NCBI GenBank assembly: GCA_934444485.1
Contig: CAKSCN010000114.1
Location: forward strand, 1-8,310
DNA: 8,310 nucleotides
DNA from: an uncultured Eubacteriales bacterium
GTDB lineage: Bacteria > Bacillota > Clostridia > Oscillospirales > CAG-382
Direction: 5' to 3'
The notes below the pieces were generated by a model that did no database searches, was not told where the DNA came from, and was given only the letters and a program-made list of their open reading frames with translations. How positions within the stretch are numbered: position 1 is the first letter of the stretch; each line of letters starts with the position of its first letter. The position numbers and the translations under genes are program-made. Positions 1 to 6,460 of this stretch are shown piece after piece.

Positions 1-1824
1 CCCCTCGGGGAACGCCTCCGGGAGAATTACCGCTTCGTTGAAAGCGTCAACGTCGAAAATACCCTTGCCGCAGAAAATGCCCTTGCCGAAAAGCGTCTGA
101 TAAAGGTCGAAGCGTGCGCCGGAGTATACGTCAATGCCGCCCTCACCGCACATGAGACGTGAAAAGGGCGTGCGGCGTGCCGAGGAAAGAGTGGGAGATG
201 CACCGGGCTGCATTATTCCGAAGCCTGCCGTGACGAGTCCCGTTTCTCCGTCGATGACGGGTCGGTTGAGCGGATGAAGTGCCTTTCCGACAAGACGTGA
301 CAGAGAACCCATTCCCATGTTTGTGTCGGAATCGAGAGTGACGACGTATTTTATTTCACGGCACGGCAGAAAGTCGGGGTATTCCGAGAAGGTCGTACCC
401 TTTCCGCCACGAAGAAACCTTACAAGCTCGATTACCGCTCCTCTCTTTCTCTCCCATCCCATGAACATCCCCTCCGATTCGCAGAAGGTGCGTTTTCGGA
501 CGAACAGAGCAAAGTGACGGCCGTATTTTTCGTTAAGCTCGGCTATGCGGCGTTTTGCGTATGCAAGTGTCCTGCGGTCGCTGTCCGAATCGGCGGTCGG
601 AGAGTCGGTAAAGTCGCCGAGTATGCCGAAAAACGCACGGTCGTCGTCGGGAAGCCTCGACGCAAGATAGAGCCGCTCAAGCCGCTCGAAAAGCTCGGCG
701 TCGGATTTTTCGCCGCAGAGAAGAGAGGTTATCACGGTGAGTACTCCGACTCCCTTTCCGTCACGCTCATAAAGAAGCTCCGGGTCAAGCTCGGGCAGGG
801 GATTGCTTGCGAATATCCGTGAGAATGCGCAGTCGAGAACCGTTTTCACCGCCTCCCATATCGGAAACAGCGCAAGAAGTCCCCACGGAGTCGCAAGCGT
901 AAGTGCGGCGCACAGAAGAGCGGTCAGAGAGAATAAAAGCACGAAGTACGCTCCTCCGCCGCTCTTTCCGGATTCCGAAAGTATGTGAGCGCCGATGTGA
1001 CGCCGCCTTTCGAGAAGAGCCATGTCCGTCTCGGAGAGACCTTTGCCTGAAATACGCATCTCACGGTCGGCGGCACGTGCCTTGTCAAGAGCCTCGGCGG
1101 CAATTTCACAGTCGCTTTTCCCCGAAAGCCTTGCACGGCGTGCGACTTCGTTGCGGTATATATTCTTCGTGCCTTTCGTCATAACGCTGTAGTCGCACGA
1201 CGGGTCGAGAAGGAGATGCTTTTCAGCTTCCGAATGGGAGAGGCATAAGTCAAAATCAAAAACCGATACCGTGCGAAGCGACGAGAATACTCCGTCAAGA
1301 GCCTCCGCATTTTCGGCTTTTCCCCTTGCCGCACCGATGAGAAGTGCCGCACACAGCATCGCTTTCAGTGAGAAAATGTCCGTGTACGAAAGCTCGGTAC
1401 ACATACATACAGCGTCTCCGAAAGCACGGCAGAGTGCGGAGTCAAACCTGCTTTCTCCGATTCGTTCAATGTAGAGAGACGCCGCACGGAAAACAAGAGG
1501 TTCTTTGCCGCACATGGCGGTGCGCTTTGTCCGACGAAGCTCTTCTGCGTAAAGAGCAGTGCTGTCCTCGAGTATGTGCCGGTTGTTGCCGCTTTGCAGA
1601 ACCTCCGTCACAAAAGAGACCTCGCCGCTGTCGGCACGTGCGAGAAAACGCCCCACCTCTCTTTCAAGACGGCGTGCAAGCCTTGCCGCACTTCCGTATG
1701 CTGTGCCGGGCGTTAAAACCTCGGACAGCGCACCTGCCGCTACCGAAAGAGCCGCACGGTATTTTTCGCCCGATATCATATCCGCACCCGTGCGGTTTGT
1801 GCGGCTGTATCTTTTCTTTGCCAT
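1..1824 (-). CDS. Cyclic beta-1,2-glucan synthase (NdvB/ChvB type), N-terminal part, runs off the left edge
   Basis: The first 608 codons of a very large membrane enzyme. Known family members polymerise glucose from UDP-glucose into beta-1,2-glucan (GT84), cyclise it, and carry a C-terminal GH94-type phosphorylase domain. That part lies beyond the window, so the full protein probably has over 2000 residues. The start is ATG at 1824-1822, with GGAGG six bases upstream (1835-1831). Residues 1-290 match the family's N-terminal helical region, including the conserved DP...Y segment near 207-245. Two hydrophobic stretches follow at about 294-315 and 314-335. The glycosyltransferase domain then begins: LDSDT at 497-501 gives the DxD nucleotide-sugar/metal motif (D498, D500), followed by HPLNRP (517-522), GGIDVY (562-567) and GKGIFDVDAF (586-595), all NdvB hallmarks. 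The distance from start to DxD seems shorter than in proteobacterial NdvB. It lies divergent to the GH78 gene. Identification is firm; the cyclic nature of the product is inferred from the family. Confidence 0.9.
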   Translation of the reverse strand, partial: MAKKRYSRTNRTGADMISGEKYRAALSVAAGALSEVLTPGTAYGSAARLARRLEREVGRFLARADSGEVSFVTEVLQSGNNRHILEDSTALYAEELRRTKRTAMCGKEPLVFRAASLYIERIGESRFDSALCRAFGDAVCMCTELSYTDIFSLKAMLCAALLIGAARGKAENAEALDGVFSSLRTVSVFDFDLCLSHSEAEKHLLLDPSCDYSVMTKGTKNIYRNEVARRARLSGKSDCEIAAEALDKARAADREMRISGKGLSETDMALLERRRHIGAHILSESGKSGGGAYFVLLFSLTALLCAALTLATPWGLLALFPIWEAVKTVLDCAFSRIFASNPLPELDPELLYERDGKGVGVLTVITSLLCGEKSDAELFERLERLYLASRLPDDDRAFFGILGDFTDSPTADSDSDRRTLAYAKRRIAELNEKYGRHFALFVRKRTFCESEGMFMGWERKRGAVIELVRFLRGGKGTTFSEYPDFLPCREIKYVVTLDSDTNMGMGSLSRLVGKALHPLNRPVIDGETGLVTAGFGIMQPGASPTLSSARRTPFSRLMCGEGGIDVYSGARFDLYQTLFGKGIFCGKGIFDVDAFNEAVILPEAFPEG

Positions 1825-1890
1825 AGCTTTCCTCCAAACTGATGAGTCTGTCACAAAAGTCTTTTTGTAAATTCTGCAATATTATTCCCT

Positions 1891-1964
1891 GTGCGGTTGA
1901 TTGTATTCGCAGTGCGGTTTGCGGTGCACTTTGCAAATTCCGTCCTCGATTATACAAATTCCGT
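1891..1964. repeat. Short direct repeats with a 21-bp period in the divergent promoter region
   Basis: GTGCGGTT occurs at 1891-1898 and 1912-1919. CAAATTCCGT occurs at 1934-1943 and 1955-1964, with a third partial copy (CAAATT) at 1977-1982. Both pairs repeat every 21 bp, about two helical turns, so the copies face the same side of the DNA. On the minus strand the second pair reads ACGGAATTTG and brackets the TATAAT of the glucan synthase promoter. This arrangement suits operator half-sites or a phased bend. The regulator is unknown and not encoded nearby in the window. Confidence 0.45.
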
Positions 1965-1979
1965 TATTTTTACGCACAA
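1949..1979 (-). promoter_or_regulatory. Candidate promoter of the glucan synthase gene
   Basis: A perfect TATAAT lies on the minus strand at 1954-1949. The only -35-like hexamer, TTGTGC at 1979-1974, is 19 bp upstream and is weak. Transcription from here would give a leader of about 115-120 nt before the ATG at 1824. The -10 sits between two copies of ACGGAATTTG, so a protein bound there would block it. Confidence 0.45.
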
Positions 1980-1993
1980 ATTTTCGTTTGCTG

Positions 1994-2023
1994 TTGACAA
2001 ACGGCAAAGATGTGTGGTAAAAT
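1994..2023 (+). promoter_or_regulatory. Sigma-70-type promoter of the GH78 gene
   Basis: Consensus TTGACA at 1994-1999 is followed after 18 bp by TAAAAT at 2018-2023, and TG one base before the -10 (2015-2016) makes it an extended -10. Transcription would begin near 2030, leaving a short leader carrying the AAAGGAGA ribosome binding site (2043-2050). This also argues against the upstream ATG at 2032 as the start codon, because that would leave almost no leader. Confidence 0.75.
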
Positions 2024-2055
2024 GAAGAAAAATGCTTTCCCGAAAGGAGAAACAT

Positions 2056-4269
2056 ATGAAACAGATCTGGATAAAGGGCGAAAGAGACGCCATGAACGCC
2101 TGCTTTGCGTTTACTCTCACAGCCGAAAATATCGAAAAGGACGATACCCTCCGCCTTGCCGCACTCAATATTTACAGCGTGTACATCGACGGAGAATTTG
2201 TCCGCTTCGGACCCGAAAAGACCGCTCACGGCACGGTTGCCGTCGATGAAATACCCCTCGGCGTTTACGGCAAGAAAAAGCTTTCGATAGTTGTTCTTGT
2301 AACAAGCTACAACATTTACACGCTTTCCGTGCAGAACACAAAGCCGTTTTTCTCGGCGGAGATTCCCGGAAAGTACACCACGGACGATTTCGCCGCTCAC
2401 GACATGACGGACCATGTGAGGGCAGTCAATAAGTTCAGCTACCAGAGGCATTTCGGCGAATGCTACGTCATGGAGCGTGACAGACACGACTTTCTCTGCG
2501 GAAGCTTCCCGCTTTTCCCGACCGCCGAAACCGAAGAGGTCGAGGGCTGCCGTGAGTTGAAGCGTGAAACAGAGCTTCCGACTTACAAAACTCTCACCGC
2601 CTCCGCAATAAAGAGAGGATTCGTTTTCGAGGACAAGTCGATCGCCGAGTTTGACGATAGATTTCTCCAAGGCATTGAGGACGGCTTCGGATATACATAT
2701 GATAAGCTTGAACGCAATATTTTGGACGAGATTCACACATACGTCGTAGGTACCGACGCCGAGGGCGGCGAAAAGCCGTATACCCTCTACGACTGCGGCA
2801 GAGAGATTTCCGGTTTCCCGGTACTCAAGTGCACGGTGAAGTCAGAAAAGGCAAGAGTGTACCTTGTCTGGGACGAAATTCTCTCCGACGGCGGAAAGCT
2901 CGATTTCTTCCGTATGCGCACGGCAAACGTAATCTGCTATGACCTTAAAAAGGGCGCATACAATATAATGTCGGCGGAACCGTATTCCTACCGCTATGCG
3001 GCGATAATCGTCGATGACGGCGAGGTCGAATACGGCGACCTTGAAACGGTGCTTTTCGAGAACCCCGACGCCGGAAAGTTCCGTTTCTCCTGCACCGACG
3101 CCGAATATGAGCTTGTCATGAACGCCGCAAGGGAAACCTTTGCGCAGAACTGCGTCGATATCCCCACCGACTGCCCCTCCCGTGAGCGTGCCGGATGGCT
3201 TTGCGACTCCTACTTTACCGCACGTGCCGAGAAGCTCTTCACCGGAAAGAACACCGTCGAGGCGCATCACCTCGTAAACTACGCCGGAAGTCCGCAGTTC
3301 GGCTACTTTGAAAGGGACATGGTTCCCATGTGCTACCCCGGCGATTTCCCGAGCGAAAACTATATCCCCAACTGGGCGATGTGGTATGTGATAGAGATAG
3401 CGGACTCGATAAAGAGAACCGGAAGCAGAGAGTCCGCCGACATTTCGACCGAAAAGGTAAAGGGACTTATCGAATTTTTCAAGAACTACGAAAACGAGAT
3501 AGGACTTCTCGAAAAGCTCCCCAGATGGGTGTTCGTCGAGTGGAGCCGTGCAAACGAATTCGTTCAGCAGATAAACTACCCGTCGAATATGCTCTATTGC
3601 GGAATGCTCCGTGCGGCGGCTGAAATTCTCGGAGACGAAAGCCTCGTTGCAAAGGCGGATAAAATCCGTGAGACGATACGTTCGACGGCACGCAAGGGTA
3701 TGTTCTTTATCGACAACGCAAACCGTGACGACTCCGGAAACATAGTCGTTACAGGCAATACAACCGAAACCTGCCAGTACTACGCTTTCTATTTCGGAGT
3801 TGCGACAATCGAAGAGGATAAAGAGCTTTTCGACACAATGCTTAACTCCTTCGGCGCAACACGTGATACAAAGAACGTCTACCCCACCGTGTATAAGTCC
3901 AACGCCTTTATCGGAAACTACCTCCGCCTCGACTTTTTGTCGGCTAACGGCTATGCCGAAAAAGCGCTCTCCGAGTGTAAGGACTATTTCGTGTATATGG
4001 CGAAGCGCACCGGAACTCTCTGGGAGAACGACACGCCTTACGCAAGCTGTAACCACGGCTTTGCATCGTATGCCGCAAACATAATTCTCAGAGGTCTGTG
4101 CGGTTACTTCGGAGTCGATGAGGCAAACAAAAAAGCACTTCTCCGTGAAGTAAAATACTCCGCCGACTGCAAGGTTGAGATTCCGCTTTCCGACGGACAG
4201 TATATAAAGATTGCCGTAAAGGACGGAAAGAGAACCGTAACCCTCCCCGACGGCTATACCGCAGAGTAA
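2056..4269 (+). CDS. GH78-family alpha-L-rhamnosidase-like glycoside hydrolase, cytoplasmic
   Basis: A complete 737-residue protein. The start is ATG 2056 because AAAGGAGA (2043-2050) lies just upstream; the in-frame ATG at 2032 has no site. The N-terminal half looks like the beta-sandwich region of bacterial rhamnosidases (YIDGEFVRFGP near residues 42-52). The six-hairpin (alpha/alpha)6 catalytic domain begins near 345. DCPSRERAGWLCD starts at residue 372 and keeps the three acidic positions described for Bacillus RhaB: D372, E377 (general acid) and D384. LWEND places the probable general base at E657, followed by NH at 666-667, as in the family. GH78 enzymes remove terminal alpha-L-rhamnose by inversion. 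No signal peptide or membrane segment is visible, so it should act inside the cell on imported oligosaccharides or glycosides. It is shorter than multi-domain RhaB enzymes (over 900 residues). No transporter or other sugar gene is adjacent, so the substrate is unproven. Confidence 0.88.
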   Translation: MKQIWIKGERDAMNACFAFTLTAENIEKDDTLRLAALNIYSVYIDGEFVRFGPEKTAHGTVAVDEIPLGVYGKKKLSIVVLVTSYNIYTLSVQNTKPFFSAEIPGKYTTDDFAAHDMTDHVRAVNKFSYQRHFGECYVMERDRHDFLCGSFPLFPTAETEEVEGCRELKRETELPTYKTLTASAIKRGFVFEDKSIAEFDDRFLQGIEDGFGYTYDKLERNILDEIHTYVVGTDAEGGEKPYTLYDCGREISGFPVLKCTVKSEKARVYLVWDEILSDGGKLDFFRMRTANVICYDLKKGAYNIMSAEPYSYRYAAIIVDDGEVEYGDLETVLFENPDAGKFRFSCTDAEYELVMNAARETFAQNCVDIPTDCPSRERAGWLCDSYFTARAEKLFTGKNTVEAHHLVNYAGSPQFGYFERDMVPMCYPGDFPSENYIPNWAMWYVIEIADSIKRTGSRESADISTEKVKGLIEFFKNYENEIGLLEKLPRWVFVEWSRANEFVQQINYPSNMLYCGMLRAAAEILGDESLVAKADKIRETIRSTARKGMFFIDNANRDDSGNIVVTGNTTETCQYYAFYFGVATIEEDKELFDTMLNSFGATRDTKNVYPTVYKSNAFIGNYLRLDFLSANGYAEKALSECKDYFVYMAKRTGTLWENDTPYASCNHGFASYAANIILRGLCGYFGVDEANKKALLREVKYSADCKVEIPLSDGQYIKIAVKDGKRTVTLPDGYTAE

Positions 4270-4284
4270 AACGAAATAACGATG

Positions 4285-4323
4285 CGACGCACCCGAGATT
4301 TTTCAAAGGTGCGCCGTTTTTTT
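4285..4323 (+). terminator. Rho-independent terminator after the GH78 gene
   Basis: CGACGCACC (4285-4293) pairs with GGTGCGCCG (4308-4316) with a single A-C mismatch, around a 14-nt loop, and is followed directly by seven T (4317-4323). It starts 15 bp after the GH78 stop codon, so GH78 is a single-gene transcript separate from the TerB operon. Confidence 0.8.
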
Positions 4324-4361
4324 GTCCGAAATGCGGTACCGTTATGCGCATCGGTCCGAAA
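4324..4361. promoter_or_regulatory. Palindrome-rich candidate operator upstream of the TerB operon
   Basis: Two perfect 8-bp palindromes, CGGTACCG (4334-4341) and ATGCGCAT (4344-4351), lie 2 bp apart. They are flanked by direct copies of GTCCGAAA (4324-4331 and 4354-4361), whose starts are 30 bp apart. The block sits between the GH78 terminator and the TerB operon promoter region, where a repressor or activator could bind. No regulator gene is visible, so this is suggestive only. Confidence 0.35.
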
Positions 4362-4419
4362 ACTTTACAAAGTGTTGCTTTTATACATTAAAAAAATTCG
4401 CAGTGACGTAAAAAGAGCG

Positions 4420-4428
4420 TGCTACAAT
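4420..4428 (+). promoter_or_regulatory. Extended -10 promoter candidate for the TerB/BrxD/helicase operon
   Basis: TGCTACAAT (4420-4428) is a TGn-extended -10 located 34 bp before the ATG at 4462. No good -35 lies at the usual 16-18 bp; TTCGCA (4397-4402) is 20 bp away and GTGACG (4403-4408) is 14 bp away. The promoter may be weak or need an activator. TTTACA (4364-4369) could belong to a second upstream promoter. Confidence 0.45.
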
Positions 4429-4461
4429 GGTACGATACATAAAAAGGAGGGGGAAAGGGAA

Positions 4462-5970
4462 ATGTCGGACGGCGGCAAATCGATTCGGAAAGAGGAAGCG
4501 GTGCGTGAATTTACCTTTGACGGCAGCTCTGCGGTTGTAAGCTCGAGAGTTTTTGCGCCGAAGCACGCCTATGACGCCTACCGTGACTTCTCCGATTTTG
4601 CACGGCATACCGTAAAGTCCGACACGTCGCTCTCGGAGCAGTTCGGCGGCAGTGAAGAACGTGCGCTCTTCGGCTACTCCCTCTTCAGAAGAAAAGCACT
4701 GAAAAACGGTATAACTCCCTCCGACAAAGTGCAGTTTACCTTTGCAAAGCTCCTTTTTACCGAGATTGTAAACACCGACGATAAATACTCCCCCGAGGAG
4801 GCGGTCGGGACGATGATGTCGGTCGCAAGACAGTGCGTCGGCGTGCTTTCACGTGCCGAATGCGAGAGCCTTTTCGATATCGTGTCCGACTTCTGCCTTG
4901 CAAACGGAAGAGAATTGCCGTTCGACGAAACGACGCTTTCCTTTTCCGACTGCGATTTTGTAAAGGAAACTCTGCTTTACCGCTTCTTCCGCTCGCTTGA
5001 AAACGGCATTACGGAGGATTCGCGCAGACTTTCCCTTGCGGTTGTTTCCGAGGTGTGCGGCTTCGACTTCAAAAACGGTGCGGCTTACCGTGAAAATCCG
5101 TCCGTGTGCGAGAGAGCGATTTCAGACTGCGTGTGCGCCTATACCGAGATGTTCTTTTACGAAAACGGGGGCGCTCCGAAGCCGATTCACGCAGCCCTGC
5201 CGAAAACCGTTTACTGCGGACTTGCCGTCAGAAGCGAGCTTTCCGTGAGGGTGGAGACGGAGTACCTTTCGTATTCGGAGTTTGAGGAATACCTCGCCGA
5301 GGTCGGAGAAACGGCAAAGTACGCAGACAACACTCTCCGCCGTGCCTTCGGCATAAAGAGCATAATTCCGGGGATACGACTCGGTCAGAATCTGCGGACG
5401 ATGGTCCAGAAGCGGATCGCCGCACAAAACCCAACGCTCTTCAATCCGAAGAAAAGAGGCAGAAAGCCCAAGCCTAAGCCCGAAACGGCGACGGAAACGG
5501 TTCGCACCGAACCACGCAGAAAGCTTGAGGTGTGCGTCGATATCGGTCGTGCAAAGGCACTCGAGGAAAGTTCGTGGGATATAGCGAAGCGTCTCGGAGT
5601 CGAGTACGGCGAGGATGAGCTTATCGTTCTCGGAGAGACAGACGAACGCTTTGACGAGACGCCGGAGGATATTCCCGAGACGCCGGAGTATGACCCCGAA
5701 AACGAGTGGGAGACCTTTGCGGCGTCGCTTGACGGGGATTGTGCGGAGGTAATCGTGCGGCTTTTGGAGGGCGGCAACGTAAAGTCTTATGCCGCTTCAA
5801 GGGGAGCTATCGCCGACGCATACTTCTCGGTTATAAACGACACGGCAAGCGATATTACGGGCGATATTGTGATAGATCCGTCTGCGCAGTGCGTGCTTCC
5901 CGACTATGAGGACGAGCTTTTCGGCGTGCTTCCGCTTTTGAAGAAGATAGCGTCGGAACGGAAAGGATAA
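4462..5970 (+). CDS. TerB-N/TerB-C domain protein with AT-hook-like linker
   Basis: 502 residues, soluble, first gene of the operon. The start is ATG 4462, preceded by AAGGAGG (4444-4450). The open frame extends back to 4282 but crosses the terminator and promoter, so that start is rejected. Residues about 30-235 resemble TerB-N: FAPKHAYDAYRDF near 31-43, an LFGYSLFRRKAL segment near 69-80, then QFTFAKLLFTEIVN and SPEEAV (91-115). Residues 265-320 form a charged helical stretch. A basic linker, KKRGRKPKPKP (330-340), resembles an AT hook. Residues about 355-492 resemble TerB-C: a CVDIGRAKALEESS start, an acidic stretch (384-420), SVINDTASDITGD (456-468) and DYEDEL (481-486). No central TerB domain is visible. 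In published surveys these domains are linked to Ter-type stress responses and DNA-processing or defence loci; their biochemistry is poorly known. The BrxD-like and helicase genes that follow suggest a scaffold or sensor in a DNA-targeting complex. Confidence 0.75.
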   Translation: MSDGGKSIRKEEAVREFTFDGSSAVVSSRVFAPKHAYDAYRDFSDFARHTVKSDTSLSEQFGGSEERALFGYSLFRRKALKNGITPSDKVQFTFAKLLFTEIVNTDDKYSPEEAVGTMMSVARQCVGVLSRAECESLFDIVSDFCLANGRELPFDETTLSFSDCDFVKETLLYRFFRSLENGITEDSRRLSLAVVSEVCGFDFKNGAAYRENPSVCERAISDCVCAYTEMFFYENGGAPKPIHAALPKTVYCGLAVRSELSVRVETEYLSYSEFEEYLAEVGETAKYADNTLRRAFGIKSIIPGIRLGQNLRTMVQKRIAAQNPTLFNPKKRGRKPKPKPETATETVRTEPRRKLEVCVDIGRAKALEESSWDIAKRLGVEYGEDELIVLGETDERFDETPEDIPETPEYDPENEWETFAASLDGDCAEVIVRLLEGGNVKSYAASRGAIADAYFSVINDTASDITGDIVIDPSAQCVLPDYEDELFGVLPLLKKIASERKG

Positions 5971-5974
5971 AAAT

Positions 5975-6385
5975 ATGCTGACAGCAAAAAAGGTACTTGA
6001 CAAAAACACGGCGGAAATTCTCTGCAAGCTCTGTGCAACGGAGTATGACGCCGACCTTCTCTATTACGCAATTTACGAAAACGATGGAAGCGTTCTGCCG
6101 CCCGAAAAGGAAATCCCGACGGTTCTCGGTGTCTGCGGCTTCCGCTTTGAAAAGGACACTGCGGTAATCGCCGACATCATGCCGAAAAAGGACACCTACG
6201 ACCTCGAGGCAATGTACATTCTCGGCAAGGCGGTTCTCAATTTCGTCGATCTTGCCGGCTTCAAAAAGGCACGCTTCGACGCCGCTGACAAGAGTCTTGC
6301 AAAGCATCTCGAGTTTGACGGCGAGGGAAAGCTCAGTCTCGTCGATTATTTCACCGAACCCTGCAAGCGCAGAAAAGCAGAGTAA
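5975..6385 (+). CDS. Small GNAT-like hypothetical protein within the operon
   Basis: 136 residues. The ATG at 5975 lies 4 nt after the TerB-N/C stop, and AAAGGA (5962-5967) overlaps the end of that gene, so translation is probably coupled. The layout is that of a divergent small acetyltransferase: a strand pair around TVLGVCGFRFEKDTAVIADIMP (about residues 48-69), then a long helix in which GNATs bind acetyl-CoA (DLEAMYILGKAVLNFVDLAGFKKARF, about 75-100). It ends LVDYF...C, as in small uncharacterised clostridial proteins I recognise only loosely. The canonical acetyl-CoA motif (Q/RxxGxG/A) is missing, so it may bind no cofactor or be inactive. It is not a standard BREX or Ter component. It could be an accessory subunit or an unrelated gene caught between the operon's main genes. 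Coding status is well supported, function is not. Confidence 0.6.
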   Translation: MLTAKKVLDKNTAEILCKLCATEYDADLLYYAIYENDGSVLPPEKEIPTVLGVCGFRFEKDTAVIADIMPKKDTYDLEAMYILGKAVLNFVDLAGFKKARFDAADKSLAKHLEFDGEGKLSLVDYFTEPCKRRKAE

Positions 6386-6399
6386 CGGGTCTCACCGCA

Positions 6400-6459
6400 C
6401 TTTTTCCGTACCGACGCCGGGAAAAGGACAAAATCAGTCGTCGGAGAACGGAAACCGTT
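6400..6459 (+). promoter_or_regulatory. Two hairpins in the gap before the BrxD-like gene, one between ribosome binding site and start
   Basis: CTTTTTCC (6400-6407) can pair with GGGAAAAG (6419-6426) as an 8-bp stem with one wobble. AACGG (6447-6451) pairs with CCGTT (6455-6459) around an AAA loop. The second stem lies directly between the only Shine-Dalgarno-like GGAG (6443-6446) and the ATG at 6461. Unfolded, the spacing is 14 nt, which is long; folded, GGAG would be brought close to the start. Neither hairpin has a T tract, so they are not terminators. Confidence 0.4.
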
Positions 6460-6460
6460 T

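Noticed and set aside
1853..1868. Small inverted repeat ACAAAA/TTTTGT in the glucan synthase leader
   Set aside because: Six AT-rich base pairs make too weak a stem to call a terminator or regulatory hairpin.
1..1870. Several plus-strand open frames of 60-160 codons across the left part
   Set aside because: They are antisense to the glucan synthase frame, which is open for all 608 codons and contains the conserved GT84 motifs.
2032..2055. Upstream ATG for the GH78 gene
   Set aside because: It lies 8 bp after the -10 hexamer, so the transcript would have almost no leader. The ribosome binding site at 2043-2050 serves ATG 2056.
1882..4056. Long minus-strand open frames (284 and 404 codons) inside the GH78 gene region
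   Set aside because: They are antisense shadows of the GH78 gene, which carries clear family motifs. The antisense proteins show no recognisable domain and no convincing ribosome binding site.
4282..4461. N-terminal extension of the TerB-N/C gene by 60 codons
   Set aside because: The extension would cover the GH78 terminator, the palindromes and the promoter, and has no ribosome binding site. ATG 4462 has AAGGAGG upstream.
6383..6460. Possible stop-codon readthrough fusing the GNAT-like and BrxD-like proteins, because both are in the same frame and the gap has no further stop
   Set aside because: An open stretch of 25 codons is easily due to chance at this GC content. The TAA at 6383-6385 has no visible readthrough signal, and the BrxD-like protein begins with a normal family N-terminus.
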